Counted from the first letter of the stretch, positions 25,746 through 34,874 are shown. The stretch: DNA of 64,000 nucleotides from Actinomycetes bacterium (GCA_021414085.1 JAIOPC010000010.1:161149-225148), one strand, 5' to 3'. Notes: generated by a model not told the origin, from the sequence alone. Made by a program: numbers and translations.

Positions 25746-27422
25746 ATGCCTGCGGCACAATCCCACACCGGTTTCGACCGCCGCGAAATGCTGCGCCGAC
25801 TGGAGGACGAGACGTTCGACGTGCTGGTCATCGGTGGGGGTATCACCGGTGTCGGTGCCGCATTGGACGCTGCGAGTCGCGGACTGCGCACGGCGCTCGT
25901 CGAGCGCGACGATTTTGCTGCGGGCACGTCGTCGAAGAGTTCGAAGTTGGTACACGGCGGCTTGCGCTACCTGCAGGACGATCCGCGTTTGGTCTATGAG
26001 GCACTGCGCGAGCGAAAGCGACTGCGCAGTAACGCACCGCATCTGGTCAAGGTGTTGCCGTTCATGCTGCCGGTGCTGACCAAGGACGGAGTGGTTTCGC
26101 GCAAGATCGCCCGCGCCTTGGGCTCAGCGCTGTGGATGTACGACCTCACCGGCGGGTGGCGCATCGGCAAGTTCCACAAGCGTTTGCGCAAGAACGCGGC
26201 GTTCAAGCACCTGCCGACGATGCCCAAGGACCGTCTCGCCTCCGCCTACCTGTACTACGACGCGACCGCGGACGACGCACGACTCGTTGTGACAGTTGCT
26301 CGCACCGCTGCTGCACACGGTGCAGCAATCGCAAACAGATGCTCGGTGGTCGAGCTCTCGAAGTCGTCGGCGGGCCATGCTGCTCAGGGTCAGGTCGACG
26401 GCGCGGTGGTCGAGGCCGACGGACGACGATTCACAATTCGCGCGTCGGTGGTGGTCAACGCCTGTGGCGTATGGTCCGACGACGTCCGAGCGCTCGACGA
26501 AGGCACGCACCCTGATTCGATTCGCCCAGCAAAGGGCGTGCACATCACCGTTCCGTGGGAGAAGGTGCGCAACGACGTCGCGGTTGTTATTCCCGTGCCG
26601 AAGGACAAACGCAGCCTGTTCGTCGTGCCCTGGGTCCCACTCGCCGACGGCACGTTCCGACACACGTATGTCGGTACCACCGACACGGACTACGACGGAC
26701 CGTTGATCGACCCGCAGTGCACCAAGGACGACATTGACTACGTGCTACGAGCATTGAATGCGAGTGTCACCACCAATATCACCGAAGCCGACATCACCGG
26801 CGTATGGGCGGGGTTGCGACCGTTGGTGAAGGCAGCGACTTCGGGACGCACTGCCGACCTCTCGCGCCACCACAAGGTTCGAGTGAGCGAGAGCGGCGTC
26901 GTCACGGTTACCGGCGGCAAGCTGACGACGTACCGCGAGATGGCCGAGGACGCGATCGACACCGCTGTCCGCCGACTCGGAATGCGCGCGCGGTGTCGCA
27001 CGCGCAATCTGCCACTAGTTGGTGCCATCGGTTTCGTCGATCAACCGGCCGGCACGGCGGAAGCGCATCTCGCCGATCGCTACGGCGGATTCGCCGACGA
27101 GATCACCGCGCTGATCTTCGGGGATCCGTCGCTCGCCGAACCGTTGGTACCGGGGCTGCCCTACACGCGCGCAGAAGCGATCTACGCGGTCCGCCACGAA
27201 ATGGCGCTCACGCTTGACGACGTGCTGACCCGGCGCACGCGGGCGCGGCTCATTGATCGTGCGGCCGCGTTGCGGGCCGCACCCTCGGTTGCCGCGCTAC
27301 TCGCCACCGAGCTCAATTGGGATGCGGCTGAGGTGAAACGCCAAGTCGATCACTTCGAGGCTCAATGCGCCGCAGAGGCCAGTTCAGCCGCCAGTCCCGC
27401 CGCGCTTTCGGTTACGGCGTGA
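25746..27422 (+). CDS. glpD: FAD-dependent glycerol-3-phosphate dehydrogenase
   Basis: This 558-residue flavoenzyme oxidises sn-glycerol-3-phosphate to dihydroxyacetone phosphate and feeds electrons to quinones at the membrane. It has the FAD motif VLVIGGGITGVGAALDAASRG, SSKLVHGGLRYL, and the C-terminal DAO_C-like helical domain with RHEMALTLDDVLTRRTRAR. Its TGA overlaps the GTG of the AGPS-like gene. Its promoter shares an operator with the Fur-family regulator. Confidence 0.93.
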   Translation: MPAAQSHTGFDRREMLRRLEDETFDVLVIGGGITGVGAALDAASRGLRTALVERDDFAAGTSSKSSKLVHGGLRYLQDDPRLVYEALRERKRLRSNAPHLVKVLPFMLPVLTKDGVVSRKIARALGSALWMYDLTGGWRIGKFHKRLRKNAAFKHLPTMPKDRLASAYLYYDATADDARLVVTVARTAAAHGAAIANRCSVVELSKSSAGHAAQGQVDGAVVEADGRRFTIRASVVVNACGVWSDDVRALDEGTHPDSIRPAKGVHITVPWEKVRNDVAVVIPVPKDKRSLFVVPWVPLADGTFRHTYVGTTDTDYDGPLIDPQCTKDDIDYVLRALNASVTTNITEADITGVWAGLRPLVKAATSGRTADLSRHHKVRVSESGVVTVTGGKLTTYREMAEDAIDTAVRRLGMRARCRTRNLPLVGAIGFVDQPAGTAEAHLADRYGGFADEITALIFGDPSLAEPLVPGLPYTRAEAIYAVRHEMALTLDDVLTRRTRARLIDRAAALRAAPSVAALLATELNWDAAEVKRQVDHFEAQCAAEASSAASPAALSVTA

Positions 27423-28891
27423 CGCAACCGACCCCACCGATCGAACTCACCGGCACCGCAGCACGATTCGCTACGCCACCACCGCTTCCCGACGGATTCC
27501 TGTCCCGATTGGCGGCAACGTGTGCGATCGACGACGACATCGCCGCCACGGCCGAGGCGAGTCGCGATTGGTGGCCGCTGGCGCTGCATTGGTCGCTTGC
27601 CGGAATGGTTCCCCAACGCGCCGCGGTCATCGCACGACCGACGAGCACGGCGCAAGTCTCAGCACTGTTGGCGCTGTGTAACTCGGCGAGTGTTCCGGTG
27701 ACCGCTGCTGGCGGGCGCAGTGGCGTGCTCGCTGCTTCGGTGCCGGTGTTCGGTGGCGTGCTGTTGGACATGACGGCGATGCATGGCATCGAGTCAGTCG
27801 ACGCCGAGTCGGGTGTTGTCGAGGTGCTCGCCGGCACCTTCGGGCCGGATTTCGAGGATGAGTTGCGCGGCACGCATGGACTGAGCGTCGGGCACTTCCC
27901 CCAAAGCTTCGACATTGCGACGGTTGGCGGTTGGGTCGCCTGTCGCGGCGCGGGGCAGTACAGCACGCGTTACGGCAAGATCGAGCACATGGTGACCGGC
28001 CTGGAAGTCGTGCTTGCCGACGGGTCCATCGTGCGCACCGGAGGCTTTCCCGCCGGCGCACAGGGCCCCGACCTCAACCAGCTGTTCATCGGCAGCGAGG
28101 GCACGCTCGGGGTTGTCACGCGGGTGTGGTTGAAGGCTCATCCCGTCGCCGCTCACGAACAGCGTGCTGCATACTCATTCGCCACCTTCGAGGATGGCAT
28201 CGCAGCCTGTCGCCGCATTCTGCGCCGCGGCGCGACTCCTGCCGTGCTTCGGCTGTACGACGCTGTCGAGAGCGAACGCGGCCAGGGTGGTGACGGCAAA
28301 TACTGCGTGCTGTTAGTGCTCGACGAGGGCGACGAAACGTTGGTTTCCGCGACCATGAGCGTCGTCAACGACGAATGCCGCGCTGCCGCGATGCTTCCCG
28401 TCGAACTCGTCGAAAAGTGGATGCACCACCGCAACGACACCAGCGCCTTGCAGGGTCTCACGCGCAAGGGCTTCGTCGTCGACACGCTGGAGATCGCGGC
28501 GCCTTGGTCGGCTTTGCCGCGCGTGTTCAACACGGTTCGTGCCGCATTGCTGGCTGTGCCTCACACACGCACCGCCTCATGCCATCTGTCGCATAGCTAC
28601 GCCGACGGGGCATGTTTGTACTTCACGTTTGCGGCCACCCCGCCCGCATCTGAGGTTGAGTCGACGTACGTCGCGCTGTGGGATGCCGGGCAACGAGCCG
28701 TGTTGGCTGCCGGCGGCAATCTGTCGCATCACCATGGCGTCGGTCTCAATCGGGCTCGCTTCGTGCCGGAAGCTTTGGGTTCGGCACTGCCCGTGCTGCA
28801 GAGACTGAAGGACGCGATTGACCCACACGGGATTCTCAACCCGGGCAAGATGGGTCTTCGCACTCAGTTCGGAGAGGTGCAATGGCCCTAA
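27419..28891 (+). CDS. FAD-binding oxidase, alkylglycerone-phosphate-synthase-like
   Basis: This 490-residue flavoprotein has a PCMH-type FAD domain (IARPTSTAQVSALLALCN, HFPQSFDIATVGGWVACRGAGQ, GSEGTLGVVTRVWLK) and a C-terminal cap with CHLSHSYADGACLYFT and NLSHHHGVG. These match alkyl-DHAP synthase (AGPS) homologues. Actinobacteria such as Mycobacterium often place this gene next to glpD. Ether-lipid synthesis is possible but unproven; oxidation of a hydroxy acid is the alternative. GTGA overlap with glpD. Confidence 0.85.
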   Translation: MTQPTPPIELTGTAARFATPPPLPDGFLSRLAATCAIDDDIAATAEASRDWWPLALHWSLAGMVPQRAAVIARPTSTAQVSALLALCNSASVPVTAAGGRSGVLAASVPVFGGVLLDMTAMHGIESVDAESGVVEVLAGTFGPDFEDELRGTHGLSVGHFPQSFDIATVGGWVACRGAGQYSTRYGKIEHMVTGLEVVLADGSIVRTGGFPAGAQGPDLNQLFIGSEGTLGVVTRVWLKAHPVAAHEQRAAYSFATFEDGIAACRRILRRGATPAVLRLYDAVESERGQGGDGKYCVLLVLDEGDETLVSATMSVVNDECRAAAMLPVELVEKWMHHRNDTSALQGLTRKGFVVDTLEIAAPWSALPRVFNTVRAALLAVPHTRTASCHLSHSYADGACLYFTFAATPPASEVESTYVALWDAGQRAVLAAGGNLSHHHGVGLNRARFVPEALGSALPVLQRLKDAIDPHGILNPGKMGLRTQFGEVQWP

Positions 28892-29301
28892 ACACTGAAC
28901 GAATCTTGGATTTCGCTGCGCTGCGCCGGGGTGGCGCGATCGCTCTGGTCGTTGGTGTCCCCTGCGCGATCGGTTCCAGCTCACTGGCGCAGGGCGACGG
29001 CGACTCGTTCTTTGTCGGGCTGCTCTGGCTCGGCGCCGTCGCCGGCTTCGTCATCGGCGCCGGCGTCGCGGCATGGGTTCAGCGCAAAGGTACGCCGCTC
29101 ATTCACGGGATGGTCTGCGCTGGCGGTACGTACGCCGCCGTGCAGGTGGTGTTCTCAATCGTGCGTCTGTCCCGCGGTAAAGACGTCAGTTGGCTTGGGT
29201 TGTTCTTCACGTTCACTGTCGTGTTGTTGGCCGGAATCATCGGTGGCGGACTCGGCAGCATGATGCAACGCCGCGGCATTACCCCAGGGTCGTCGCGATG
29301 A
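28882..29301 (+). CDS. Membrane protein in glycerol operon, unknown
   Basis: This 139-residue protein has four hydrophobic segments (about 17-35, 43-65, 72-92 and 105-128). It overlaps the AGPS-like gene by 10 bases and the FGGY kinase by 4 (ATGA), so it is a true member of the operon. No family is recognised. Confidence 0.7.
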   Translation: MALNTERILDFAALRRGGAIALVVGVPCAIGSSSLAQGDGDSFFVGLLWLGAVAGFVIGAGVAAWVQRKGTPLIHGMVCAGGTYAAVQVVFSIVRLSRGKDVSWLGLFFTFTVVLLAGIIGGGLGSMMQRRGITPGSSR

Positions 29302-30743
29302 GTGTCCTCGTCATCGACGTCGGCACGTCCGGTTTGCGCGCGGCAGTCGTGCGTCCCGACGGTGAAGTGAACGCGTTGCATCACGTTCCATTCCCTCCCG
29401 CGTCGCCATTCCCCGGTCTCATCGAGTTCGACGCGCGGGGCATGGCCGACGCAGTGCTGCAAGTAGCACAAGCAGCGCTCGGCGAAGCCGGGCCAGTGTT
29501 GGGCGTTGGTATCACCGCACAACGCGCCAGCACCGTGGTGTGGGACCGCGCAACGAGCGAAGTGATCGGCCCCGGGCTCGGCTGGCAGGATCTGCGCACG
29601 GTCTTCGATTGCATCACGGTGAAGGCCGAACACGGTCTGCACCTTGCGCCAAACCAGTCGGCCACCAAGGTTGCGTGGCTGCTGAATCAACACGACCCCG
29701 ATCGCACCCGCGATCTGTGTTTCGGCACCGTCGACAGTTGGATTGCGTGGGTGCTCAGCAACGGCGCCGTGCACGTCACCGATCATTCGAATGCTGCTGT
29801 CACCGGCCTGCTGCGCGCCGATGCGTCGGCGTGGTCGACCAGCGTCTGCGAGGCGCTAGGTATTCCAGTCGGGATGTTGCCCGCGCTAGTTGACACGAGT
29901 GGCGTTTTCGGGGAGGCATCGGCATTGCCCGGTTCACCGCCGATGGCCGCGCTGGTCGGCGATCAGCAGGCGAGCCTCGTGGGCCAAAGCTGTGTGCGGC
30001 CCGGCCAAGCGAAGATCACCTTCGGCACCGGCGGCATGCTCGATATGTGCACCGATGGCGCCGCCCCGGCGACCAGCAACCGCACACCGCAAGGCGTGTT
30101 CCCCATCGTGGCCTGGAGCCGCGATGGTCGCTGCACCTGGGGTGTCGAGGCGATCATGCTGTCGGCGGGCAGCAACGTGCAGTGGCTGGTCGACGACCTC
30201 GGCATTCTGCCCTCGGTCGCGGCCAGCGACGAAGTTGCCCAAGCGTGCGAAACCTCCGAAGGCGTTGTGTACGTCCCAGCGCTGATGGGCTTGGGCACGC
30301 CGTACTGGGATTACGGCGCCCGCGGCACCATGTTGGGGATCACCCGCGGCAGCGGCCGGCCGCACATCACCCGGGCGGTCCTGGAAGGCATCGCTCATCG
30401 AGGCGCCGATCTGGTCGCAGCTGCGGAAGCGGGCACCGGCCATTCGGTGCCGGTCTTGCGCATCGACGGCGGCATGAGCCAGAACACAACGTTCGTGCAG
30501 GCCCTGGCAAACGCCAGCGGCAAGCCAGTTGAGGTGTCGCGCCACACAGAAGCAACGACCATCGGAGCGGGGTATTTGGCCGGCCTCGCAGTTGGGGTGT
30601 GGGGGTCCTTCGACGACATCGCCCAGGCCTGGCAGCCCGAGCGGGCAGTCGAGCCGACAGGCTCGCTGGATCGCCTCCAATGGGCGGAGGCCGTCAAACG
30701 GTCGCAGGGGTGGATACCCGACCTTTCGGCGCTGGACTTCTAG
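29298..30743 (+). CDS. FGGY-family carbohydrate kinase, second glycerol-kinase-like enzyme
   Basis: This 481-residue kinase has VIDVGTSGLRAAVV, GLGWQDLR, ITFGTGGM and GLGTPYWDYGARGTMLGITRG. The last motif is close to glycerol kinases. It differs from the canonical GlpK at 11.3 kb in the substrate region, with WQDLR in place of WQDRR. Position after glpD and an AGPS-like gene suggests phosphorylation of glycerol, dihydroxyacetone or an alkylglycerol; this is inferred. Confidence 0.85.
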   Translation: MSVLVIDVGTSGLRAAVVRPDGEVNALHHVPFPPASPFPGLIEFDARGMADAVLQVAQAALGEAGPVLGVGITAQRASTVVWDRATSEVIGPGLGWQDLRTVFDCITVKAEHGLHLAPNQSATKVAWLLNQHDPDRTRDLCFGTVDSWIAWVLSNGAVHVTDHSNAAVTGLLRADASAWSTSVCEALGIPVGMLPALVDTSGVFGEASALPGSPPMAALVGDQQASLVGQSCVRPGQAKITFGTGGMLDMCTDGAAPATSNRTPQGVFPIVAWSRDGRCTWGVEAIMLSAGSNVQWLVDDLGILPSVAASDEVAQACETSEGVVYVPALMGLGTPYWDYGARGTMLGITRGSGRPHITRAVLEGIAHRGADLVAAAEAGTGHSVPVLRIDGGMSQNTTFVQALANASGKPVEVSRHTEATTIGAGYLAGLAVGVWGSFDDIAQAWQPERAVEPTGSLDRLQWAEAVKRSQGWIPDLSALDF

Positions 30744-30757
30744 AGTTGCTCAGCGCA

Positions 30758-30769
30758 CCCGCTTGCGGG
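30758..30769 (+). terminator. Short hairpin after the glycerol operon
   Basis: CCCGC-TT-GCGGG forms a short stem 14 bases after the kinase stop, with no U run. It is a weak terminator candidate. Confidence 0.35.
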
Positions 30770-30834
30770 AAAGCTAGGCGTGATTGTTTACGTGACAGAT
30801 ATGTCAGGAAGATGTGCCGTTGATGGAGGGTCCT

Positions 30835-31482
30835 TTGAAGACCGAAATGACTGAGTCCGGTGCCGCAGATGCGCGACTGGGTCGCCGTGCCTTGCTAGGC
30901 GTGGGCGTCGGTGGTGCCGCGGCTTCGCTGCTGCCCGTGCTGGCTGGCAGAAGTTCCGCGTCCACGGGCGACAGCTCGACGACGGTGCCGACCACGGCTG
31001 CTCCCCCGCGCCGACCAACCGACGACGACATCGCCTTGCTCGGCGCGGCACAACAGGTCGAACTCACCGCACGTGCGCTGTACGACGCTGCAATCGCCGC
31101 CGGCGAATGGTCGGACACGGAAAGAATCGTGATCACAACAATTCGCGAAGCCCACGAGGCAGCAGCACAATCGCTCGCTGGCTTGCTTGGCGGTGATGCA
31201 CCGGGCGAGATGTCGCAGTCGCTCTACAGCTCGATGGTGAGCGACTTCGAAGGCTCGGTCTCTAGTCGGCTCGAAGCTGCCTACAACCTCGAGTCAGCGG
31301 CAGTTGCCACGCACACCGAATTACTCGCCGCTCTGATCGGAATCGATGGTGCCACGCTGATCGCTGCGATCCAATCGATCGAAGCGCGACATGGCACGGC
31401 GCTCGCCGATCTCAACGGCCAGACCGTCGTCTCCACCCTGCTCGTACAAGATGAAGCCGCAGCACTGGACGTGAACGCATGA
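30835..31482 (+). CDS. Exported ferritin-like domain protein (Tat signal), first of pair
   Basis: This 215-residue protein has a twin-arginine signal (LGRRALLGVGVGGAA), a Thr/Pro linker, then four predicted helices with Glu/His residues (AAQQVELTARALYDA, REAHEAAAQSLAG, ESAAVATHTELLAAL, EARHGTALADL) in a ferritin-like arrangement. TTG start behind GGAGGG; a GTG at 30814 in frame is the alternative. The stop overlaps the next, related gene. Function is unknown; iron or redox chemistry outside the membrane is inferred. Confidence 0.72.
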   Translation: MKTEMTESGAADARLGRRALLGVGVGGAAASLLPVLAGRSSASTGDSSTTVPTTAAPPRRPTDDDIALLGAAQQVELTARALYDAAIAAGEWSDTERIVITTIREAHEAAAQSLAGLLGGDAPGEMSQSLYSSMVSDFEGSVSSRLEAAYNLESAAVATHTELLAALIGIDGATLIAAIQSIEARHGTALADLNGQTVVSTLLVQDEAAALDVNA

Positions 31483-32489
31483 GCGCTACCCAGCACGAGA
31501 ACGCCAACAACAAGCTCGACAACACCGACAAGTTCGGTCGCCGCGGATTGTTCCGCATCGGCGGCCTTACTGCTGCTTCGGCCGCGGCAATCGTCGCGTG
31601 CGGTACGAGCGAGGCGGGTAAGACCGGCAACATTGGCGTTGGCCAAGACACGCCCAAGCTGCCCGACCCTGTGCTCAACAACGGGGTCTACCTGCGCACG
31701 CTGGCCGGCATCGAGCTTTCGATTGCCGCGGCCTATCAGCGAATGATCGATGACGACATGCTCAGTGGGGCCAGTGCCACGTTCCCCGATATCAGCGACC
31801 TCACGCCGCTGGTCGAGGAATACGCCACGCATCACACTGCCGCGGCCGCAACGTTGAACGACCTCGCCGTCGAGCAAGGCGCCGAGCGCTGGGAGTGCGG
31901 CAACACGCGACTCGATAGCGCCTTCATCGACGTCGTGTTCGACCGGGTTGTCAATGGCGCAGCCGCGACCGATGCCGCGAAGGCGATCTCGCCCAGCGAT
32001 GATCCCACCCGCGACATGTTGAACCTGGTGCACACGCTCGAGTCGTTGTCGGCCGCATCGTGCCAAGGTGTCGTGCCACAAGTCAGCGAGCCATCCCTCC
32101 GCGCATCAGCCGTGAGCATCGGCGTTGTGTCTGCGCGGCAGGCCGCGTTGATGGCGCTGTTGCTCAATCCCGGCGGTTACGTCTCAGTCACCGATGCGGA
32201 GAATGCTCTGCCGGCCGAGACCACGACGACGTCGCTGGCTCCAACACCAACGCAGAACATCGCCGAGCCGGGTCAAGGCGCCGAAGGCGGCGGCGATCCG
32301 GCAGCTGCGGCGCCGGTGCTCACCGAGATCCCGTTGCCTGTCGCCATCCCTGGTCAGTTCGGCTCGTTGGCTGCGATCGTGTATGTCGGTGGTGCTGGCG
32401 ACGAGAACGGCGTGCGCTTGAAGTTGAACTTCGAAACGCCCAGCCTCAACTCATACGCCTACCCATTCGACTCCTGCGCCGTCGGCTGA
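31479..32489 (+). CDS. Exported ferritin-like domain protein, second of pair
   Basis: This 336-residue protein has a twin-arginine-type signal (FGRRGLFRIGGLTAASAAAIVACG) with a lipobox-like end. A helical ferritin-like region follows (GIELSIAAAYQRMIDDD, EYATHHTAAAATLNDL, HTLESLSAASCQG) with a Cys-containing C-terminal part. It is translationally coupled to the first ferritin-like gene (ATGA). The pairing suggests a hetero-oligomer. The last codons overlap the rnpB promoter. Confidence 0.72.
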   Translation: MSATQHENANNKLDNTDKFGRRGLFRIGGLTAASAAAIVACGTSEAGKTGNIGVGQDTPKLPDPVLNNGVYLRTLAGIELSIAAAYQRMIDDDMLSGASATFPDISDLTPLVEEYATHHTAAAATLNDLAVEQGAERWECGNTRLDSAFIDVVFDRVVNGAAATDAAKAISPSDDPTRDMLNLVHTLESLSAASCQGVVPQVSEPSLRASAVSIGVVSARQAALMALLLNPGGYVSVTDAENALPAETTTTSLAPTPTQNIAEPGQGAEGGGDPAAAAPVLTEIPLPVAIPGQFGSLAAIVYVGGAGDENGVRLKLNFETPSLNSYAYPFDSCAVG

Positions 32490-32515
32490 CGGCACGCTCT
32501 CCCCGGCCGTAGACT
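32486..32515 (+). promoter_or_regulatory. rnpB promoter
   Basis: A CTGACG -35 (32486-32491) and TAGACT -10 (32510-32515) are 18 bases apart and 5 bases before the RNA's paired 5' end. The -35 overlaps the stop codon of the upstream ferritin-like gene. Confidence 0.6.
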
Positions 32516-32520
32516 GCGTG

Positions 32521-32901
32521 CGGTGGTGAGTCGGCCGGGTGGCCGCGGCACGACTTGATCGTGTCGAGGAAAGTCGGGACTCCACAGAGCAGAGTGCTGG
32601 CGTGAGCCAGGTTGGGGCGACCTAACGGAAGTGCAACAGAGAGAGACCGCCGATGGACCGTTGGTTTCGACCGACGGTCACAGGTAAGGGTGCAACGGTG
32701 CGGTAAGAGCGCACCAGCGTGCAAGGCGACTTGTACGGCTCGGTAAACCCCACTCGGAGCAAGGCCAAGCAGAGAGATTGAACTGCTCGTTCGTCGGCTT
32801 TTGTCGGCAACTCTCGGGTAGGCCGCACTAGAGGGATGGTCACCGTCGAACCGCTCCGGCGGCAAGGCACAGAATCCCGCTTACAGGCCGACTCACTACC
32901 G
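32521..32901 (+). ncRNA. rnpB: RNase P RNA (class A)
   Basis: This catalytic RNA matures tRNA 5' ends. Universal core segments are present: GAGGAAAGTCGGGACTCC, GTGCAACAGAGAGAGACCGCCGATGG (in part), GGTAAGGGTG, GGTAAGAGCGCACC, CGGTAAACCCC, GAGCAAGGCCAAGCAG and the 3' ACAGAATCCCGCTTACAGGCC (in part). The ends, CGGTGGTGAGTCGGCC and GGCCGACTCACTACCG, pair over 16 bp with one G-U, which sets the boundaries. The next gene is convergent and ends one base beyond. Confidence 0.95.
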
Positions 32902-32902
32902 T

Positions 32903-33691
32903 TTAACGGCGCAGCCAGCGCTTCGCCGTCTTGCGCAGTGCCCAATATTGCTTCGCGGGAAAACGATTCGCGACGTGGCGATACACGTCGTTCACGAACA
33001 ACGATGTGAGATATCCAACGTGATTGTTCAAGAGCAAGGGCCGGATCTCGGCATCGTCATGGATTGCCAATCCGAACTCAACCACCATCAGCACGTCAGG
33101 TAGGTGGTAGGCGGTGAACGGAACGCCAGCGGCCTCCCAATCAAGAAACAATTGCCGGAGGCCGAGATAGACGATCTGCGCATCGTGAAAGACCAGAACG
33201 CTTCCGGCAGGATCCATCACCCTGCGACAAAACTCGCCGTCGGAGTAGACGGCACGATCAGTGTGCTCCCCGTCTACGAACATCAGCTTCGGGGCCGGAT
33301 TGATGGTGCTTGCCGGAATATCCGCCGCGTCGGAGTCGATCCAGCGGAGTCGATCGCCGATCGCCGGGTCCAATGCGGTCAACAACGCGACCATTCGGGC
33401 CGTGGAATTGTCGGCGTACTCAAATCGTGAGCCGCGTGCGTCGGGCATCACAGCGGGACGCTTATCGATCGACCACATCAGTTTGCAGGATGGGTCCAAC
33501 ACGAACGGCTGCAATGAGCCGCCGAGATGCGAGCCGATCTCGAGGTATGTGTACTCACCAACTGCGCGCCGCACGCTGTTACGAACAGCAATCAGCGATC
33601 GCCGATCATTCATCGTCGTCTGGGATTCGATCGCCGCGAACGTGACATCGGCATCTGATTCCACGCTTTTCGCTTCGACGTTACGCGGCAT
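32903..33691 (-). CDS. Class I SAM-dependent methyltransferase-like protein
   Basis: This 262-residue protein has YLEIGSHLGGSLQPFV (motif I), an acidic MWSIDKR (motif II), and FVDGEHTDRAVYSDGE with VLVFHDAQ, the pattern of the Methyltransf_24 group found in glycan and lipid gene clusters. The substrate is unknown. The start follows a TAGTGT -10 by 6 bases. Its stop abuts the 3' end of rnpB. Confidence 0.72.
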   Translation of the reverse strand: MPRNVEAKSVESDADVTFAAIESQTTMNDRRSLIAVRNSVRRAVGEYTYLEIGSHLGGSLQPFVLDPSCKLMWSIDKRPAVMPDARGSRFEYADNSTARMVALLTALDPAIGDRLRWIDSDAADIPASTINPAPKLMFVDGEHTDRAVYSDGEFCRRVMDPAGSVLVFHDAQIVYLGLRQLFLDWEAAGVPFTAYHLPDVLMVVEFGLAIHDDAEIRPLLLNNHVGYLTSLFVNDVYRHVANRFPAKQYWALRKTAKRWLRR

Positions 33692-33697
33692 CGCGTC

Positions 33698-33703
33698 ACA
33701 CTA
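33698..33703 (-). promoter_or_regulatory. -10 element TAGTGT, leaderless-type
   Basis: Minus-strand hexamer ending 6 bases before the methyltransferase ATG. Confidence 0.45.
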
Positions 33704-33732
33704 TTCACTCTCTTGCCAACACACCGGCTTAC

Positions 33733-33738
33733 TACCCT
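33733..33738 (+). promoter_or_regulatory. -10 element TACCCT, leaderless-type
   Basis: Plus-strand hexamer ending 8 bases before the acetyltransferase ATG. Confidence 0.4.
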
Positions 33739-33746
33739 GAGCGCGT

Positions 33747-34340
33747 ATGAAGCCCAGCGACGTCTATCTCGAAACGGAGCGGTTGGTTTTGCGATGGTTC
33801 ACCGTTGACGATCTTCACCTGATCGTTGAGCTGGACAGCGACCCGGTAGTGAAGCGCTACATCGACAACGGTGCGCCAGTCGACCACGTCGATCTTGTCG
33901 AGACACTCGACTGGTGGCTGACCCATTACCCGCGTGACGCGGGCTACGGGTTCTGGGCTGCGATCGAACAGCAAACGGGTGACTTCATCGGTTGGTTTCA
34001 CTTCCGGCCGGGCGATGGCGCTGGGCCGCTGGAACCTGAGCTGGGTTACCGCCTTCGCCGTCAAGCGTGGGGCAAGGGCTTGGGCACCGAAGGTTCGATC
34101 GCATTGATCGACCACGGCTTCCGCGAACTGGGCATCGAGCGCGTGTACGCGCAAACCATGGCGGTGAACATCGGATCGCGGCGCGTGATGGAGAAGGCCG
34201 GCATGCGACTGGTCCGCGAGTTCGTCAGCGACTGGCCAGTCCGAATCGATGGCGACGAACACGGCGACGTCGAGTACGCCATCACCCGCGCAGAATGGGA
34301 AGCCGCCCTACCGGCGCGGGACGACGTTGAAGCTGGCTAG
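33747..34340 (+). CDS. GNAT N-acetyltransferase (RimJ/RimL type)
   Basis: This 197-residue protein has ETERLVLRWFTVDDL at the start, the acetyl-CoA loop RRQAWGKGLGTEG, and the conserved ERVYAQTMAVNIGSRRVMEKAGM. These define the Acetyltransf_3 group that acetylates protein N-termini or small amines. The substrate cannot be inferred. It is convergent with and overlaps the histidine phosphatase gene by 33 bases. Confidence 0.87.
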   Translation: MKPSDVYLETERLVLRWFTVDDLHLIVELDSDPVVKRYIDNGAPVDHVDLVETLDWWLTHYPRDAGYGFWAAIEQQTGDFIGWFHFRPGDGAGPLEPELGYRLRRQAWGKGLGTEGSIALIDHGFRELGIERVYAQTMAVNIGSRRVMEKAGMRLVREFVSDWPVRIDGDEHGDVEYAITRAEWEAALPARDDVEAG

Positions 34341-34874
34341 CGCTGGGCCTTGGCTGCGCACCATCACCGACGTGATGCTTGCCTGATCAACGAAGCTGCG
34401 CCACACGATGCTGACGTCGACGCCCAACGCCCAGGCCATCGCCGCCTTGATTGGCGTTGCGTGCGTGACCACCACGATCTCTTGATCGCGCGCCGCCTCC
34501 ACCAAGTCATCGCACGCCGCATGCACCCGATCGGCCAGCATGCGCAACGACTCGCCGCCAGTTGGCGCGAAATCGGGATCGGTCATCCACTTGCGAAACA
34601 GGTCGCGCGGTAGCTCAGCCATCACCGCTCCGTCGAATTCGCCGTAGTCCATCTCCAGCCAACGTTCGTCGAGCTCCAGCTCGGCGCCCAACACCGCAGC
34701 GGTCTGGCGTGCGCGCAACGACGGTGAACTAATCACGCGATCGACGCGCGGTAGCGCCGCGACCAGTGCGTCGGCCTGTGACTGACCGAGTTCGTCGATC
34801 GGCAGATCGAGCCGGCCCTGCAGCCGACCGCCAGCATTCGCCTCAGTGCGGCCGTGGCGGATGAGATGGATCAC
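34308..34874 (-). CDS. Histidine phosphatase (phosphoglycerate-mutase-like)
   Basis: This 188-residue enzyme has the catalytic LIRHGRTEAN, SSPSLRARQTA, the acid EMDYGEFDG and the second His in VVVTHATPIKAAM. The family removes phosphate from sugars, cofactors or nucleotides. I use the GTG start overlapping the upstream stop (GTGA). The long open frame upstream is not used because it covers the membrane protein gene. Confidence 0.88.
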   Translation of the reverse strand: MIHLIRHGRTEANAGGRLQGRLDLPIDELGQSQADALVAALPRVDRVISSPSLRARQTAAVLGAELELDERWLEMDYGEFDGAVMAELPRDLFRKWMTDPDFAPTGGESLRMLADRVHAACDDLVEAARDQEIVVVTHATPIKAAMAWALGVDVSIVWRSFVDQASITSVMVRSQGPALASFNVVPRR

